A stretch of DNA of 7,556 bases from Deltaproteobacteria bacterium (GCA_011056825.1 DSBH01000130.1:1-7556), one strand, 5' to 3'. Counted from the first letter of the stretch, positions 1 to 6,905 are shown. The notes: a model not told the origin generated them from the sequence alone. Numbers and translations: made by a program.

Positions 1-471
1 CGTATATCCGGGCAGTATCGTGTCGACCTCTTCTTTGGCCCTGCGCAGAAGAACCTGTTTCAACCGGCCGATACGGTCGATGACGCCGTTAATTTCATCG
101 CGCAGATACAACCGAAGGTCCAGCGCGATCTGGTCGTTCCTGCTGCGGCCCGTGTGAAGCTTTTCCCCGGCATGGCCTATGCGGCTTATCAAGGCGGCCT
201 CAATCGCCATGTGGATGTCTTCCTGTCCGGAATCGAAAACGAAGACGCCCTGCTCCATTTCGTCTTGAATGGCCCTGAGTCCGGAAACGATCGACGAGCA
301 CTCGTCGTCGGTGATAACACCCTGCCGCGCCAGCATCGTGGCATGAGCGATGCTTCCCTTGATATCATACCGGTACAGACGCCGATCGAAGTGAATCGAC
401 GCCGTAAATTCTTCGACCCGGGCATCGGTTTCTTCCGTGAATCGCCCGCTCCAGAGTTTCGTACCCGTCAT
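1..471 (-). CDS. argH: Argininosuccinate lyase, N-terminal part (3' end outside window)
   Basis: ArgH splits argininosuccinate into arginine and fumarate, the last step of arginine synthesis, in the cytosol as a homotetramer. Only the first 157 codons are present; the family is usually about 460 residues, so roughly two thirds lies beyond base 1. Translating the minus strand from an ATG at 471 gives the typical opening KLWSGRF (residues 5-11), then EDIHMAIE (84-91) and LHTGRSRNDQ (105-114), a conserved substrate-binding block of the fumarase/aspartase superfamily. The visible part ends at LPGYT (153-157), where the family continues with a conserved active-site histidine; the GSSxMPxKxN signature lies outside. 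The ATG fits the family N-terminus, but its ribosome site is poor (GGATCGGGATT before ATG). It follows argG by 52 bases and is probably co-transcribed with it. Identity is very secure; its completeness cannot be judged here. Confidence 0.97.
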   Translation of the reverse strand, partial: MTGTKLWSGRFTEETDARVEEFTASIHFDRRLYRYDIKGSIAHATMLARQGVITDDECSSIVSGLRAIQDEMEQGVFVFDSGQEDIHMAIEAALISRIGHAGEKLHTGRSRNDQIALDLRLYLRDEINGVIDRIGRLKQVLLRRAKEEVDTILPGYT

Positions 472-500
472 AATCCCGATCCGTTCATGTGCTTGTAAAA

Positions 501-519
501 GACAGCGCGGCAGACCGTC
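501..519 (-). other. Weak hairpin with short T-run between argG and argH
   Basis: In the 52-base argG-argH gap the minus strand can fold GACGG against CTGTC (one G-U pair) over a 9-base loop, followed directly by TTTT at 500-497. The layout resembles an intrinsic terminator, but five base pairs and four T residues are too weak for a confident call. It might cause some drop in transcription before argH, or be chance. The gap otherwise holds a tandem TGA TGA stop for argG (526-521) and a poor ribosome site for argH. Confidence 0.2.
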
Positions 520-523
520 CTCA

Positions 524-1738
524 TCACCGCTTGTCCCGGTTAAGCGCCCTGATTCTCATTCTAAGGGCATTAAGCCTGATGAAACCCGTGGCTTCCTTCT
601 GATCGTAGACCTCGTCCTCCCCGAAGGTGGCAAACTGTTCGCTGTAAAGCGAATAGGGCGATTTCAGGCCGACGGGGTCGCAGTTCCCCTTATATAATCT
701 CATGCGGACCGTGCCTGTCACGTTTTTCTGGGATTCATCCACGAGGGTCTGCAACAGTTCACGCTCCGGCGCGTACCAGAACCCATTGTACACGAGCTGT
801 GCGTATTTCGGAGCGATCGAATCCCTGATCTGCATCACTTCCCGGTCCATGGTGACGGACTCCATGGCCCGGTGAGCCCTCCAGAGAACTGTTCCGCCTG
901 GCGTCTCGTACACGCCCCGGGATTTCATTCCAACGAAGCGGTTCTCCACCATGTCGACCCGTCCGACACCGTTGGCGCCGGCGATACGATTCATTTTGTC
1001 GAGAAGTTCCGCGGGGCTGAGTTTCTCGCCGTCCAGCGCCACGGGATTTCCCTCATTGAAATCGATCTCCACGTATGTGGGCGTGTCGGGGGCTTTCATC
1101 GGCGACTCGGTAAGAACGAAAATGTCCTCGGGAGGTTCGGCCCAAAGATCTTCCAAAATGCCGCCCTCGTGGGAAATATGCAACAGGTTCCGGTCTTCGC
1201 TGTACGGTTTTTTCTTCGTGATGTTAACGGGAATGTTGTGTTTGGCCGCGTAATCGATCATGGCCTCCCGTGAACGGAGCGTCCACCGGTCGTCCTTCCA
1301 GGGCGAGATAATGTGTATAGTTGGATTCAGTGCCAGGTAGGTCATCTCGAACCTGACCTGGTCGTTCCCCTTGCCGGTGGCCCCGTGACAGACGGCATCG
1401 GCTCCCTCCGACGCGGCGATTTCAATTTGTCGTTTCGCGATAAGTGGACGGGCCAGCGAGGTCCCTAAAAGATAGGTCCCTTCGTAAATGGCGTTTGCCC
1501 TGAGCGCCGGGAAAACAAAATCTCGAACGAATTCTTCTTTCAGGTCTTCGATATATACAGTGCTTGCCCCCGTATCGACGGCCTTTTTTTCCAGCCCTTC
1601 CAGTTCTTCTTTCTGACCGACATCGGCGGCGAAAGCAACGACTTCACATCCGAACACATCAATAAGCCACCGCACGATGACCGACGTGTCGAGACCACCC
1701 GAATAGGCAAGTACTACCTTTTTGACTTCCTGTTTCAC
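524..1738 (-). CDS. argG: Argininosuccinate synthase
   Basis: ArgG joins citrulline and aspartate using ATP, giving argininosuccinate, AMP and pyrophosphate; it is a cytosolic tetramer. The 404-residue length matches the family (about 400). The N-type ATP pyrophosphatase P-loop AYSGGLDTS is at residues 11-19. CHGATGKGNDQVRFE (117-131), which contacts ATP, citrulline and aspartate, is intact, as are the YSEDRNLLHISHEGG block (179-193) and GRVDMVENR (259-267). The start is GTG, not ATG: bases 1738-1736 read GTG, and the argF stop TGA occupies 1737-1735, a 4-base GTGA overlap. A strong purine-rich site (GGGAGGAGGA, 1756-1747) lies 8 bases upstream, inside the argF coding end, which fixes this start and suggests translational coupling. 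The gene ends in tandem TGA codons. Nothing looks damaged. Identification is essentially certain. Confidence 0.99.
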   Translation of the reverse strand: MKQEVKKVVLAYSGGLDTSVIVRWLIDVFGCEVVAFAADVGQKEELEGLEKKAVDTGASTVYIEDLKEEFVRDFVFPALRANAIYEGTYLLGTSLARPLIAKRQIEIAASEGADAVCHGATGKGNDQVRFEMTYLALNPTIHIISPWKDDRWTLRSREAMIDYAAKHNIPVNITKKKPYSEDRNLLHISHEGGILEDLWAEPPEDIFVLTESPMKAPDTPTYVEIDFNEGNPVALDGEKLSPAELLDKMNRIAGANGVGRVDMVENRFVGMKSRGVYETPGGTVLWRAHRAMESVTMDREVMQIRDSIAPKYAQLVYNGFWYAPERELLQTLVDESQKNVTGTVRMRLYKGNCDPVGLKSPYSLYSEQFATFGEDEVYDQKEATGFIRLNALRMRIRALNRDKR

Positions 1739-2661
1739 GTATTTTTTCCTCCTCCCAGAAGCATCTCCAGAATCGCCTTCTGGACATGCAGGCGATTTTC
1801 AGCCTGCTCCGTCACGACGGAACGGTCGCCGTCGATAACGTCATCCGTTATTTCTTCGCCGCGATGAGCGGGCAGACAGTGCATGACAATAGCGTCGGAA
1901 CCGGCCTCCTGAAGCAGGTCCCTGTTAACCTGGTACGGCCGAAATATCCCGGATCGTTCTTCTTGTTCATCTTCCATTCCCATACTGGCCCATACATCAG
2001 TATATACCACCGAGGCGCCGCGAACCGCGTCGGCCGGCGATCGGTGCAACTCCACGCCGAGAGCGGCTTCTTTCTTCGCCCGCTCCAGGATGAATGCGTC
2101 CGGATCATAGCCCTCGGGACAGGCGAGCGTCAGCCGGAAAGGCAGCATCGCCGCCGCGTTGATCCATGAATTGGCCACGTTGTTTCCGTCGCCGATATAG
2201 GCGACGGTTACTCCTTCGTATGAACCGAACCGTTCTTCGATGGTGAAAAGATCGCTGGCGATCTGGCAGGGATGGAGCAGGTCCGTAAGCCCATTTATGA
2301 CGGGAACCGATGCGTGCCCGGCGAATTCCTCAATAATCTCCTGCTCGAAAGTGCGGATCATGACAGCGTCCAGGTAGCGGGATATGACCTGCGCCGTATC
2401 GGCGATGGATTCACCCCGCCCCAGCTGAATGTCCCGGCGGCTGAGAAATATGGCCAGACCACCGAGCTGAAACATGCCCACTTCAAAGGACAGCCTGGTT
2501 CTTGTTGAAGACTTGTCAAAAATCATTCCCAGCGTTTTACCCGTGAGGGAACGATGATCCTTCCCTTCGCGGCACAGTCTCTTCAGGGCGCCGGCGCGAT
2601 TCATTATCTCATCGAAATCACTTTTCTTCAAACCGTAAAGCGTTAAAAAATCCTGTTTCAT
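1735..2661 (-). CDS. argF: Ornithine carbamoyltransferase (anabolic)
   Basis: ArgF transfers the carbamoyl group from carbamoyl phosphate to ornithine, making citrulline; family members are trimers or multiples of trimers in the cytosol. The product has 308 residues, normal for the family. The carbamoyl-phosphate loop SSTRTR is at residues 51-56, HPCQ at 130-133, the ornithine-side DVWASMG loop at 222-228, and HCLPAHRGEE at 261-270. The SMG loop and HCLPAHRGEE point to true ornithine, rather than aspartate or N-acetylornithine, carbamoyltransferase. The ATG start overlaps the argD stop as ATGA (2661-2658). A G-rich ribosome site (GGGGGAG, 2670-2664) sits only 2 bases from the ATG, so re-initiation by ribosomes finishing argD may help. 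The 3' end overlaps argG by four bases. A catabolic role is unlikely given the biosynthetic neighbours. Confidence 0.98.
   Translation of the reverse strand: MKQDFLTLYGLKKSDFDEIMNRAGALKRLCREGKDHRSLTGKTLGMIFDKSSTRTRLSFEVGMFQLGGLAIFLSRRDIQLGRGESIADTAQVISRYLDAVMIRTFEQEIIEEFAGHASVPVINGLTDLLHPCQIASDLFTIEERFGSYEGVTVAYIGDGNNVANSWINAAAMLPFRLTLACPEGYDPDAFILERAKKEAALGVELHRSPADAVRGASVVYTDVWASMGMEDEQEERSGIFRPYQVNRDLLQEAGSDAIVMHCLPAHRGEEITDDVIDGDRSVVTEQAENRLHVQKAILEMLLGGGKNT
1747..1756 (-). promoter_or_regulatory. Strong Shine-Dalgarno site of argG, inside argF
   Basis: The minus strand reads GGGAGGAGGA here, 8 bases before the argG GTG codon. The same bases encode part of the Leu-Leu-Gly-Gly-Gly-Lys end of ArgF. 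The strong pairing may offset the weaker GTG start and decides the argG start position. Confidence 0.8.
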
Positions 2662-3848
2662 ATCTCCCCCATGCAGTTGCCGAGAATGTCCATCGCCCTG
2701 TCCACGTCGGCCTTATTAATAATAAGCGGTGGAACAAACCTGAGAACCCGATCCGCGGTGCAGTTCATCAAAAGTCCTTGTTTGAAAGCACACTGTACAA
2801 CCGGCGCGCCTTCGCGGTAAAGCTCCACGCCGATCATCAGCCCGCGCCCCCGTACTTCCTTAACAACCGGGTACGCCTCGGCAAACGAGCGAAGCCGGTC
2901 CATAAAATAGGACCCGACGGCGCGCACGTTCTCGAGTATGCCGTCGTTCAGAATCGTTTCGACCGTGGCGATCGCCGCCGACATGGCCAGTGGGTTGCCG
3001 CCGAACGTGGAAGCATGGCTTCCCGGTTTGAAGGCCACCGCGACCCGGTCCGTGGCGAGCAGCGCTCCCGCGGGAAACCCGTTTCCCAGCGCCTTGGCCA
3101 GCGTCATGATATCGGGCGCAACGCCGCTCTCTTCGTAAGCGAAAAGAGTCCCCGTACGCCCCATACCGGTCTGCACCTCATCATAAATAAGAAGGAGGCC
3201 GTGTCGATCACAGAAATCACGGACTCCCCGCAGATAGTCGGCACCCGGAACGCGAATGCCCCCTTCGCCCTGAATGGGTTCGATCATGACGGCACAGGTA
3301 TTCTCGGATACCGCCTTTTCCAGTGCATCGAGATCATTGAAGGGAACGTGACGGAATCCCGGAAGCAGCGGATTAAAACCGGCCTGATGCTTTGCCTGCC
3401 CCGTGGCGGTCATCGTGGCCATGGTCCTGCCGTGAAATGATTCATCCATGGCTATAATTTCAAATCGTGACTCCCCGCCTTTGTCGTGAAAGTAGCGGCG
3501 GGCCAGCTTGATGGCTCCCTCGTTGGCTTCGGCTCCACTGTTACAGAAAAAAACCTTATCGGCAAAGGAGTGCTCCACCAGGAGCTGTGCCAGTCGCACC
3601 TGCGGTTCAATGAAGAACAGGTTGGAAACATGCATCAATGTCTCCGCCTGCCGCGCAACGGCTTCCGCCACCCGGGGATGGGCGTGGCCGAGATTACACA
3701 CAGCGATTCCTCCCAGGAAATCCAGATACTCTTTTCCGTCCAAGTCCCAGACGCGGGCGCCCCGGCCGCGAACGAGCACCGCCGGAAACCGGGTGTACGT
3801 ATCCATTATGTATCGCCTGCCGCGTTCCATGCACTCTTTTGAATCCAT
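2658..3848 (-). CDS. argD: Acetylornithine aminotransferase (PLP-dependent, class III)
   Basis: ArgD converts N-acetylglutamate semialdehyde and glutamate to N-acetylornithine and 2-oxoglutarate with pyridoxal phosphate. The 396-residue product has the class III fold landmarks in order: LDFLGGIAVCNLGH (42-55), phosphate-binding NSGAEANE (103-110), SFHGRT (137-142), the cofactor-ring aspartate in YDEVQTGMGRTG (222-233), the Schiff-base lysine K252 in TLAKALGNGFPAGA (249-262), and SHASTFGGNPL (277-287). The ATG at 3848 has AGGAG at 3862-3858, nine bases upstream, in the 26-base gap after argB; the ATG of Met7 lacks such a site in that position. The gene ends in a 4-base ATGA overlap with argF. 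Many ArgD proteins also serve as succinyldiaminopimelate aminotransferase in lysine synthesis; the sequence alone cannot settle that, but the setting supports the arginine role. Confidence 0.97.
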   Translation of the reverse strand: MDSKECMERGRRYIMDTYTRFPAVLVRGRGARVWDLDGKEYLDFLGGIAVCNLGHAHPRVAEAVARQAETLMHVSNLFFIEPQVRLAQLLVEHSFADKVFFCNSGAEANEGAIKLARRYFHDKGGESRFEIIAMDESFHGRTMATMTATGQAKHQAGFNPLLPGFRHVPFNDLDALEKAVSENTCAVMIEPIQGEGGIRVPGADYLRGVRDFCDRHGLLLIYDEVQTGMGRTGTLFAYEESGVAPDIMTLAKALGNGFPAGALLATDRVAVAFKPGSHASTFGGNPLAMSAAIATVETILNDGILENVRAVGSYFMDRLRSFAEAYPVVKEVRGRGLMIGVELYREGAPVVQCAFKQGLLMNCTADRVLRFVPPLIINKADVDRAMDILGNCMGEI

Positions 3849-3857
3849 ACTTTGTCA

Positions 3858-3862
3858 CTCCT
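3858..3862 (-). promoter_or_regulatory. Shine-Dalgarno site of argD
   Basis: AGGAG on the minus strand, 9 bases before the argD ATG, lying in the 26-base argB-argD gap. It supports the ATG at 3848 over the internal Met7. Confidence 0.65.
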
Positions 3863-3874
3863 GGAGCCGGTCCG

Positions 3875-4783
3875 TTATTCCCTGACGACTTCCGTTCCGA
3901 TGCCCCGATCAGTAAATATTTCCAGGAGGACGGCGTGGCTCAGCCTGCCGTCCACGATGTGAGCCTTCCCGACGTCACCCCTGAGAGCCTTCAGACAGCA
4001 TTTTATCTTCGGGTACATGCCGCCGGTGATGACATTCCTTCCGATGAGATCTTCGGCTTCGTCGCTTTTCAGGGTGGCTATCAACTCTCCCTGCTCGTCG
4101 AGAACGCCGGGTACATCCGTGAGCAGGACCAGTTTTTCCGCCTTGAGGGCGGCGGCCACTTCACCTGCCACCACGTCGGCATTGATGTTGTAAGTCTCAC
4201 CGTCATTTCCCACGCCGGTCGGTGCGATTACCGGAATATGACCGCTTCCGACAAGGGACAGGATCAGGTCGGCGTCGATTTCCGTCACCCTGCCGACCAG
4301 GCCGATATCGATTATCTCCGGCGGTGAATCCACGGCTTTCTCGTCACTGAGATAATATTTTTCCGCCCGGATCAAGTTGCCGTCTTTACCGCTGAGCCCC
4401 ACGGCCTTGCCGCCGTTGTGATTAATAAAACCCACTATTTCCTTATTCACTTTTCCGGCGAGGACCATCTCGACAATATCCATGGTTTCCTGGTCCGTGA
4501 CCCGCATGCCGTTTATAAACTTCGAAACGATTCCCAGTTTTTCCAGGATAGTGCCTATCTGGGGTCCGCCGCCGTGAACAATCACCGGGCTGAGGCCGAT
4601 GAACTTCAGCATGACCACGTCCAGGGCAAATTGCCGCTTCAGGTCTTCGTCTACCATGGCGTGGCCACCGTACTTGATGACGACAATTTTCCCGTAAAAA
4701 CGGCGGATATAAGGCAGCACCTCGAGCAGAATGCGCGCCTTTTCCAATGGTTCCCTGAATTCTTCCTTTTCCACGGTGAACAT
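3875..4783 (-). CDS. argB: N-acetylglutamate kinase, probably arginine-inhibited type
   Basis: ArgB phosphorylates N-acetylglutamate with ATP, the second and often rate-controlling step of arginine synthesis. The 302-residue protein has amino-acid-kinase family motifs: IKYGGHAM (36-43), VHGGGPQI (69-76), VGLSGKDGNL (128-137), LVLLTDVPGV (218-227) and GGMYPKI (254-260). An N-terminal segment of about 30 residues precedes the first strand, and the C-terminus carries HIVDGRLSHA (275-284) and LEIFTDRGIGTEV (287-299). Both traits are known from hexameric, arginine-sensitive kinases such as those of Pseudomonas and Thermotoga and are absent from the short E. coli enzyme, so feedback inhibition is inferred. 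AAGGAGA lies almost against the ATG at 4783; a GTG at 4774 (Val4) is spaced better, so the true start may be three codons later. It follows hslU by 29 bases, with no clear operator or promoter between. Confidence 0.98.
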   Translation of the reverse strand: MFTVEKEEFREPLEKARILLEVLPYIRRFYGKIVVIKYGGHAMVDEDLKRQFALDVVMLKFIGLSPVIVHGGGPQIGTILEKLGIVSKFINGMRVTDQETMDIVEMVLAGKVNKEIVGFINHNGGKAVGLSGKDGNLIRAEKYYLSDEKAVDSPPEIIDIGLVGRVTEIDADLILSLVGSGHIPVIAPTGVGNDGETYNINADVVAGEVAAALKAEKLVLLTDVPGVLDEQGELIATLKSDEAEDLIGRNVITGGMYPKIKCCLKALRGDVGKAHIVDGRLSHAVLLEIFTDRGIGTEVVRE

Positions 4784-4790
4784 TCTCCTT
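4784..4790 (-). promoter_or_regulatory. Shine-Dalgarno site of argB with unusual spacing
   Basis: AAGGAGA on the minus strand abuts the ATG at 4783, leaving one base after GGAG. The in-frame GTG at 4774 would lie ten bases from GGAG. Neither spacing is ideal, so the site leaves the argB start ambiguous by three codons. Confidence 0.6.
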
Positions 4791-4812
4791 GTATAAACAG
4801 GAATGACAGACG

Positions 4813-6201
4813 TTACAGGACGTAGCGGCTCAAGTCCTCGTCCTCGATAATATCGTTCAGTTTCTCCTGCACGTATTCCGCGCCGATACGGACTGTTTTT
4901 TCCGCAAGATCGGGAGCATCAAAGGAAATCTCGTCAAGAAGCGTTTCCATGATGGTGTAAAGTCGTCGCGCGCCGATGTTTTCAGTCCGTTCGTTGACGA
5001 GAGCCGCCACTTCCGCTATTTCGGCGATGGCTTCCTCTTCGAAGACAATACCAAGCTCTTCCGTGGCGAGCATTTCCACGTATTGCTTTACCAATGCATT
5101 ACGGGGTTCCGTGAGTATCCGGATGAAATCGTCCCGGTCCAGCGAATCGAGTTCAACCCGGATCGGGAAGCGCCCCTGCAGTTCCGGTATCAGGTCCGAG
5201 GGCTTGGTAAAACTGAAGGCGCCGGCGGCAATGAACAGGATGTGATCCGTTCTGACCATGCCGTATTTCGTGCTCACCGTAGATCCTTCGACGATAGGCA
5301 GCAGGTCGCGCTGAACACCTTCCCGTGAAACGTCGGGACCCTGGCTTGAATCGCCTCCCACGATCTTGTCGATTTCATCGAGAAATATTATGCCCGACTG
5401 CTCGACCCGTTCAACGGCAGTCCTGGTGACGGACTCCATGTCCACTAGTTTCTGCGCTTCCTCTTCGGCCAGGATCTGAAGAGCTTCCGATACCGTGGCT
5501 TTTCTTGTTTTCTTCTTTTGCGGGAAGAGATTGCCGAACATCTCCTTCATGTTGAACCCCAGGTCTTCGACGCCGGAAGACGAAAATACTTCGATCATGG
5601 GACCGGTCCTGCCTTCCCGAACCTCGATATCGACGACCCGATCATCCAGACTTCCCTGTCTCAGAAGACGACGCAGTTTTTCCCTGGTCGTTGCCTGCCT
5701 CGCGGCGGCTTCGCCGTCAACATCCTGCTCCATGTCTATCAGGCGCCCCTCTTCATCGGGGGACTCTTCGGAAGCATGCTTGCGCGGCAGAAGAATGTCG
5801 AGAATCCGTTCCTCGGCGATCTCGAGCGCTTTTACCTTGACGTTTTCCTGTTCCTCCGACTTCACCATGTTCACGGCCAGTTCGACCAGGTCGCGCACCA
5901 TGGACTCAACATCGCGGCCCACATACCCCACTTCTGTAAATTTCGAGGCTTCAACCTTCAGAAAGGGTGAATTGTCGAGCTTCGCCAGCCTGCGGGCGAT
6001 TTCAGTCTTCCCCACTCCCGTTGGTCCGATCATAACAATATTTTTCGGCGCGATTTCCTCGCGCAGATCTTCCGGAACCTGCTGTCTTCTCCAGCGGTTC
6101 CTGAGGGCTATGGCAACCGCCCTCTTGGCCTTGTGCTGCCCGATGATATACCTGTCCAGCTCCGATACGATTTCCCGTGGCGTTAATTGTGATGAAGTCA
6201 T
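4813..6201 (-). CDS. hslU: HslU (ClpY), AAA+ ATPase unfoldase of the HslVU protease
   Basis: HslU forms a hexameric ring that unfolds substrates with ATP and feeds them into HslV. The 462-residue product is typical in length. The N-terminal LTPREIVSELDRYIIGQ (6-22) is the usual family opening. Walker A GPTGVGKT is at 59-66, the substrate-gripping pore loop GYVG at 92-95, and Walker B with IIFLDEIDKI at 271-280. ELQGRFPIRVEL (340-351) holds the expected arginine finger, and GARR (410-413) is sensor 2. The stretch between about 110 and 240 is the charged intermediate (I) domain. The C-terminus ends EDLSRYVL, the tail that docks into HslV in this family. The ATG has GGAG (6210-6207) five bases upstream. 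It lies 153 bases after hslV and 29 before argB. A Clp/FtsH relative is excluded by the I domain and C-terminal tail. Confidence 0.99.
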   Translation of the reverse strand: MTSSQLTPREIVSELDRYIIGQHKAKRAVAIALRNRWRRQQVPEDLREEIAPKNIVMIGPTGVGKTEIARRLAKLDNSPFLKVEASKFTEVGYVGRDVESMVRDLVELAVNMVKSEEQENVKVKALEIAEERILDILLPRKHASEESPDEEGRLIDMEQDVDGEAAARQATTREKLRRLLRQGSLDDRVVDIEVREGRTGPMIEVFSSSGVEDLGFNMKEMFGNLFPQKKKTRKATVSEALQILAEEEAQKLVDMESVTRTAVERVEQSGIIFLDEIDKIVGGDSSQGPDVSREGVQRDLLPIVEGSTVSTKYGMVRTDHILFIAAGAFSFTKPSDLIPELQGRFPIRVELDSLDRDDFIRILTEPRNALVKQYVEMLATEELGIVFEEEAIAEIAEVAALVNERTENIGARRLYTIMETLLDEISFDAPDLAEKTVRIGAEYVQEKLNDIIEDEDLSRYVL

Positions 6202-6206
6202 GAAAT

Positions 6207-6210
6207 CTCC
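6207..6210 (-). promoter_or_regulatory. Shine-Dalgarno site of hslU
   Basis: GGAG on the minus strand, five bases before the hslU ATG, within a purine-rich tract. It supports the ATG at 6201. Confidence 0.6.
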
Positions 6211-6290
6211 GTTTTCTCTTGTTTCTCCGGCAATTGTTTTCTCACGAATGAAACCCCCACGGCAACGGGCCCGAGGAGGAATCTCACAAA

Positions 6291-6343
6291 CAGGCTACCG
6301 GCGTCTTTACATCCCGCCGCAGGCTTCCGGTCAGGCTCGCCGG
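6291..6343. repeat. Three imperfect CAGGCT-n-CCGG units with a flanking inverted repeat
   Basis: On the plus strand CAGGCTACCGG (6291-6301) and CAGGCTTCCGG (6320-6330) differ at one base, and a third variant CAGGCTCGCCGG (6332-6343) follows almost at once. CCGGCG (6298-6303) and CGCCGG (6338-6343) are complementary and could close a 34-base loop that contains a smaller CCGG/CCGG stem. It could be a REP-like element, an mRNA-stabilising structure between hslV and hslU, or chance in GC-rich DNA. A T-run typical of a terminator is absent. Confidence 0.4.
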
Positions 6344-6354
6344 AATTCCCACGG

Positions 6355-6894
6355 TCACTCGAAGGCAAGCTCCTCTATGGTAAACTTGTCGTTCGTATAT
6401 ATACAGAGTTCTGACGCTATCTTCATCGACTCGGCGGCAATGGTAACGGCGTCCAGATCACTGTGGCGCACGAGGGCGCGTGCCGCCGCCTGCGCGTAGG
6501 GACCGCCCGACCCTATGGCGAGAATGTTGTCGTCCGATTCAATGACATCCCCGTTACCCGATATGATGAGCGCGTGTTCCCGACTCACGGCTATCATCAG
6601 GGCCTCCAGGTGTCGCAGCACGCGGTCCGTCCGCCAGTCCTTCGTAAGCTCGACGGCGGCCCTGAGCAGGTTGCCGTTGTACTGTTCGAGTTTCTGGTCG
6701 AAACGCTCAAAAAGTGTAAAGGCGTCGGCGGTCGCACCGGCAAAACCAACGATGACCCTGTCCTGATAAAGTTTTCGGACCTTTTTTGCTCCATGCTTGA
6801 GAATGGTGGTATCGAGAGTAACCTGGCCGTCGCCTGCCACGGCGATCCCGTCACCCTGCTTCACCGCCAGAATGGTTGTACCCAGAATCTTCAT
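6355..6894 (-). CDS. hslV: HslV (ClpQ), threonine-protease subunit of the HslVU protease
   Basis: HslV forms a double hexamer with the proteolytic sites inside and is opened by HslU. After removal of a short propeptide ending in Gly, the chain starts at Thr-Thr-Ile-Leu. Counting that threonine as 1, the conserved D17 (AGDGQ), K33 (AKKVRK) and S124 (IGSGGPYAQ) fall at their expected positions, so the site looks active. GFAGATADAFTLFE and KDWRTDR are also typical. The ATG at 6894 is preferred, giving 179 residues and a 5-residue propeptide, because AGGTGA lies six bases upstream. A GTG at 6903 would add three residues and overlap the xerC stop as GTGA, but lacks good spacing to a ribosome site. 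The C-terminus EELAFE matches the family end, so the protein is complete. The xerC-hslV-hslU order is a known bacterial arrangement. Confidence 0.98.
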   Translation of the reverse strand: MKILGTTILAVKQGDGIAVAGDGQVTLDTTILKHGAKKVRKLYQDRVIVGFAGATADAFTLFERFDQKLEQYNGNLLRAAVELTKDWRTDRVLRHLEALMIAVSREHALIISGNGDVIESDDNILAIGSGGPYAQAAARALVRHSDLDAVTIAAESMKIASELCIYTNDKFTIEELAFE

Positions 6895-6899
6895 GTTTT

Positions 6900-6905
6900 T
6901 CACCT
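6900..6905 (-). promoter_or_regulatory. hslV Shine-Dalgarno site overlapping the xerC stop codon
   Basis: AGGTGA on the minus strand contains the xerC TGA (6902-6900) and lies five to six bases before the ATG at 6894. It favours that ATG over the upstream GTG at 6903 and makes coupling of xerC and hslV translation likely. Confidence 0.65.

Larger units (their letters stand above)
6202..6354 (-). other. hslV-hslU intergenic region, 153 bases
   Basis: This is the longest non-coding stretch of the window. Its upstream half is GC-rich and repetitive (see the repeat entry); its downstream half becomes A- and purine-rich toward the hslU ribosome site. No minus-strand ORF with a good ribosome site is present: a GTG at about 6352 could encode 22 residues but has no convincing start signal. 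No confident sigma-70 promoter was seen; TTGCCG with a 17-base spacer is followed by AGAAAA, a poor -10. It is probably an untranslated linker in a co-transcript. Confidence 0.5.

Noticed and set aside
2778..3440. Plus-strand open frame of 220 codons opposite argD
   Set aside because: Fully inside a well-supported argD on the other strand; its translation shows no family motif.
3638..4327. Plus-strand open frame of 229 codons across the argD-argB junction
   Set aside because: Antisense to two intact enzymes and the composition is that of a shadow frame (Pro, Arg, His rich) without motifs.
4784..4840. Possible promoter or ARG box before argB
   Set aside because: The best -10-like TATACA pairs only with a poor CTGTAA -35 and would start transcription at or inside the ribosome site and start codon; no palindrome resembling TNTGAAT...ATTCANA is present.
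6202..6354. Small protein gene or promoter in the hslV-hslU gap
   Set aside because: The only minus-strand candidate is a 22-codon GTG frame without a ribosome site, and the TTGCCG/AGAAAA pair is too far from a sigma-70 promoter.
5495..6499. Long plus-strand open frame (334 codons) opposite hslU and part of hslV
   Set aside because: It is antisense to two certain genes, rich in Ser and Arg as expected of a complementary frame in GC-rich coding DNA, shows no recognisable domain, and crosses gene boundaries.
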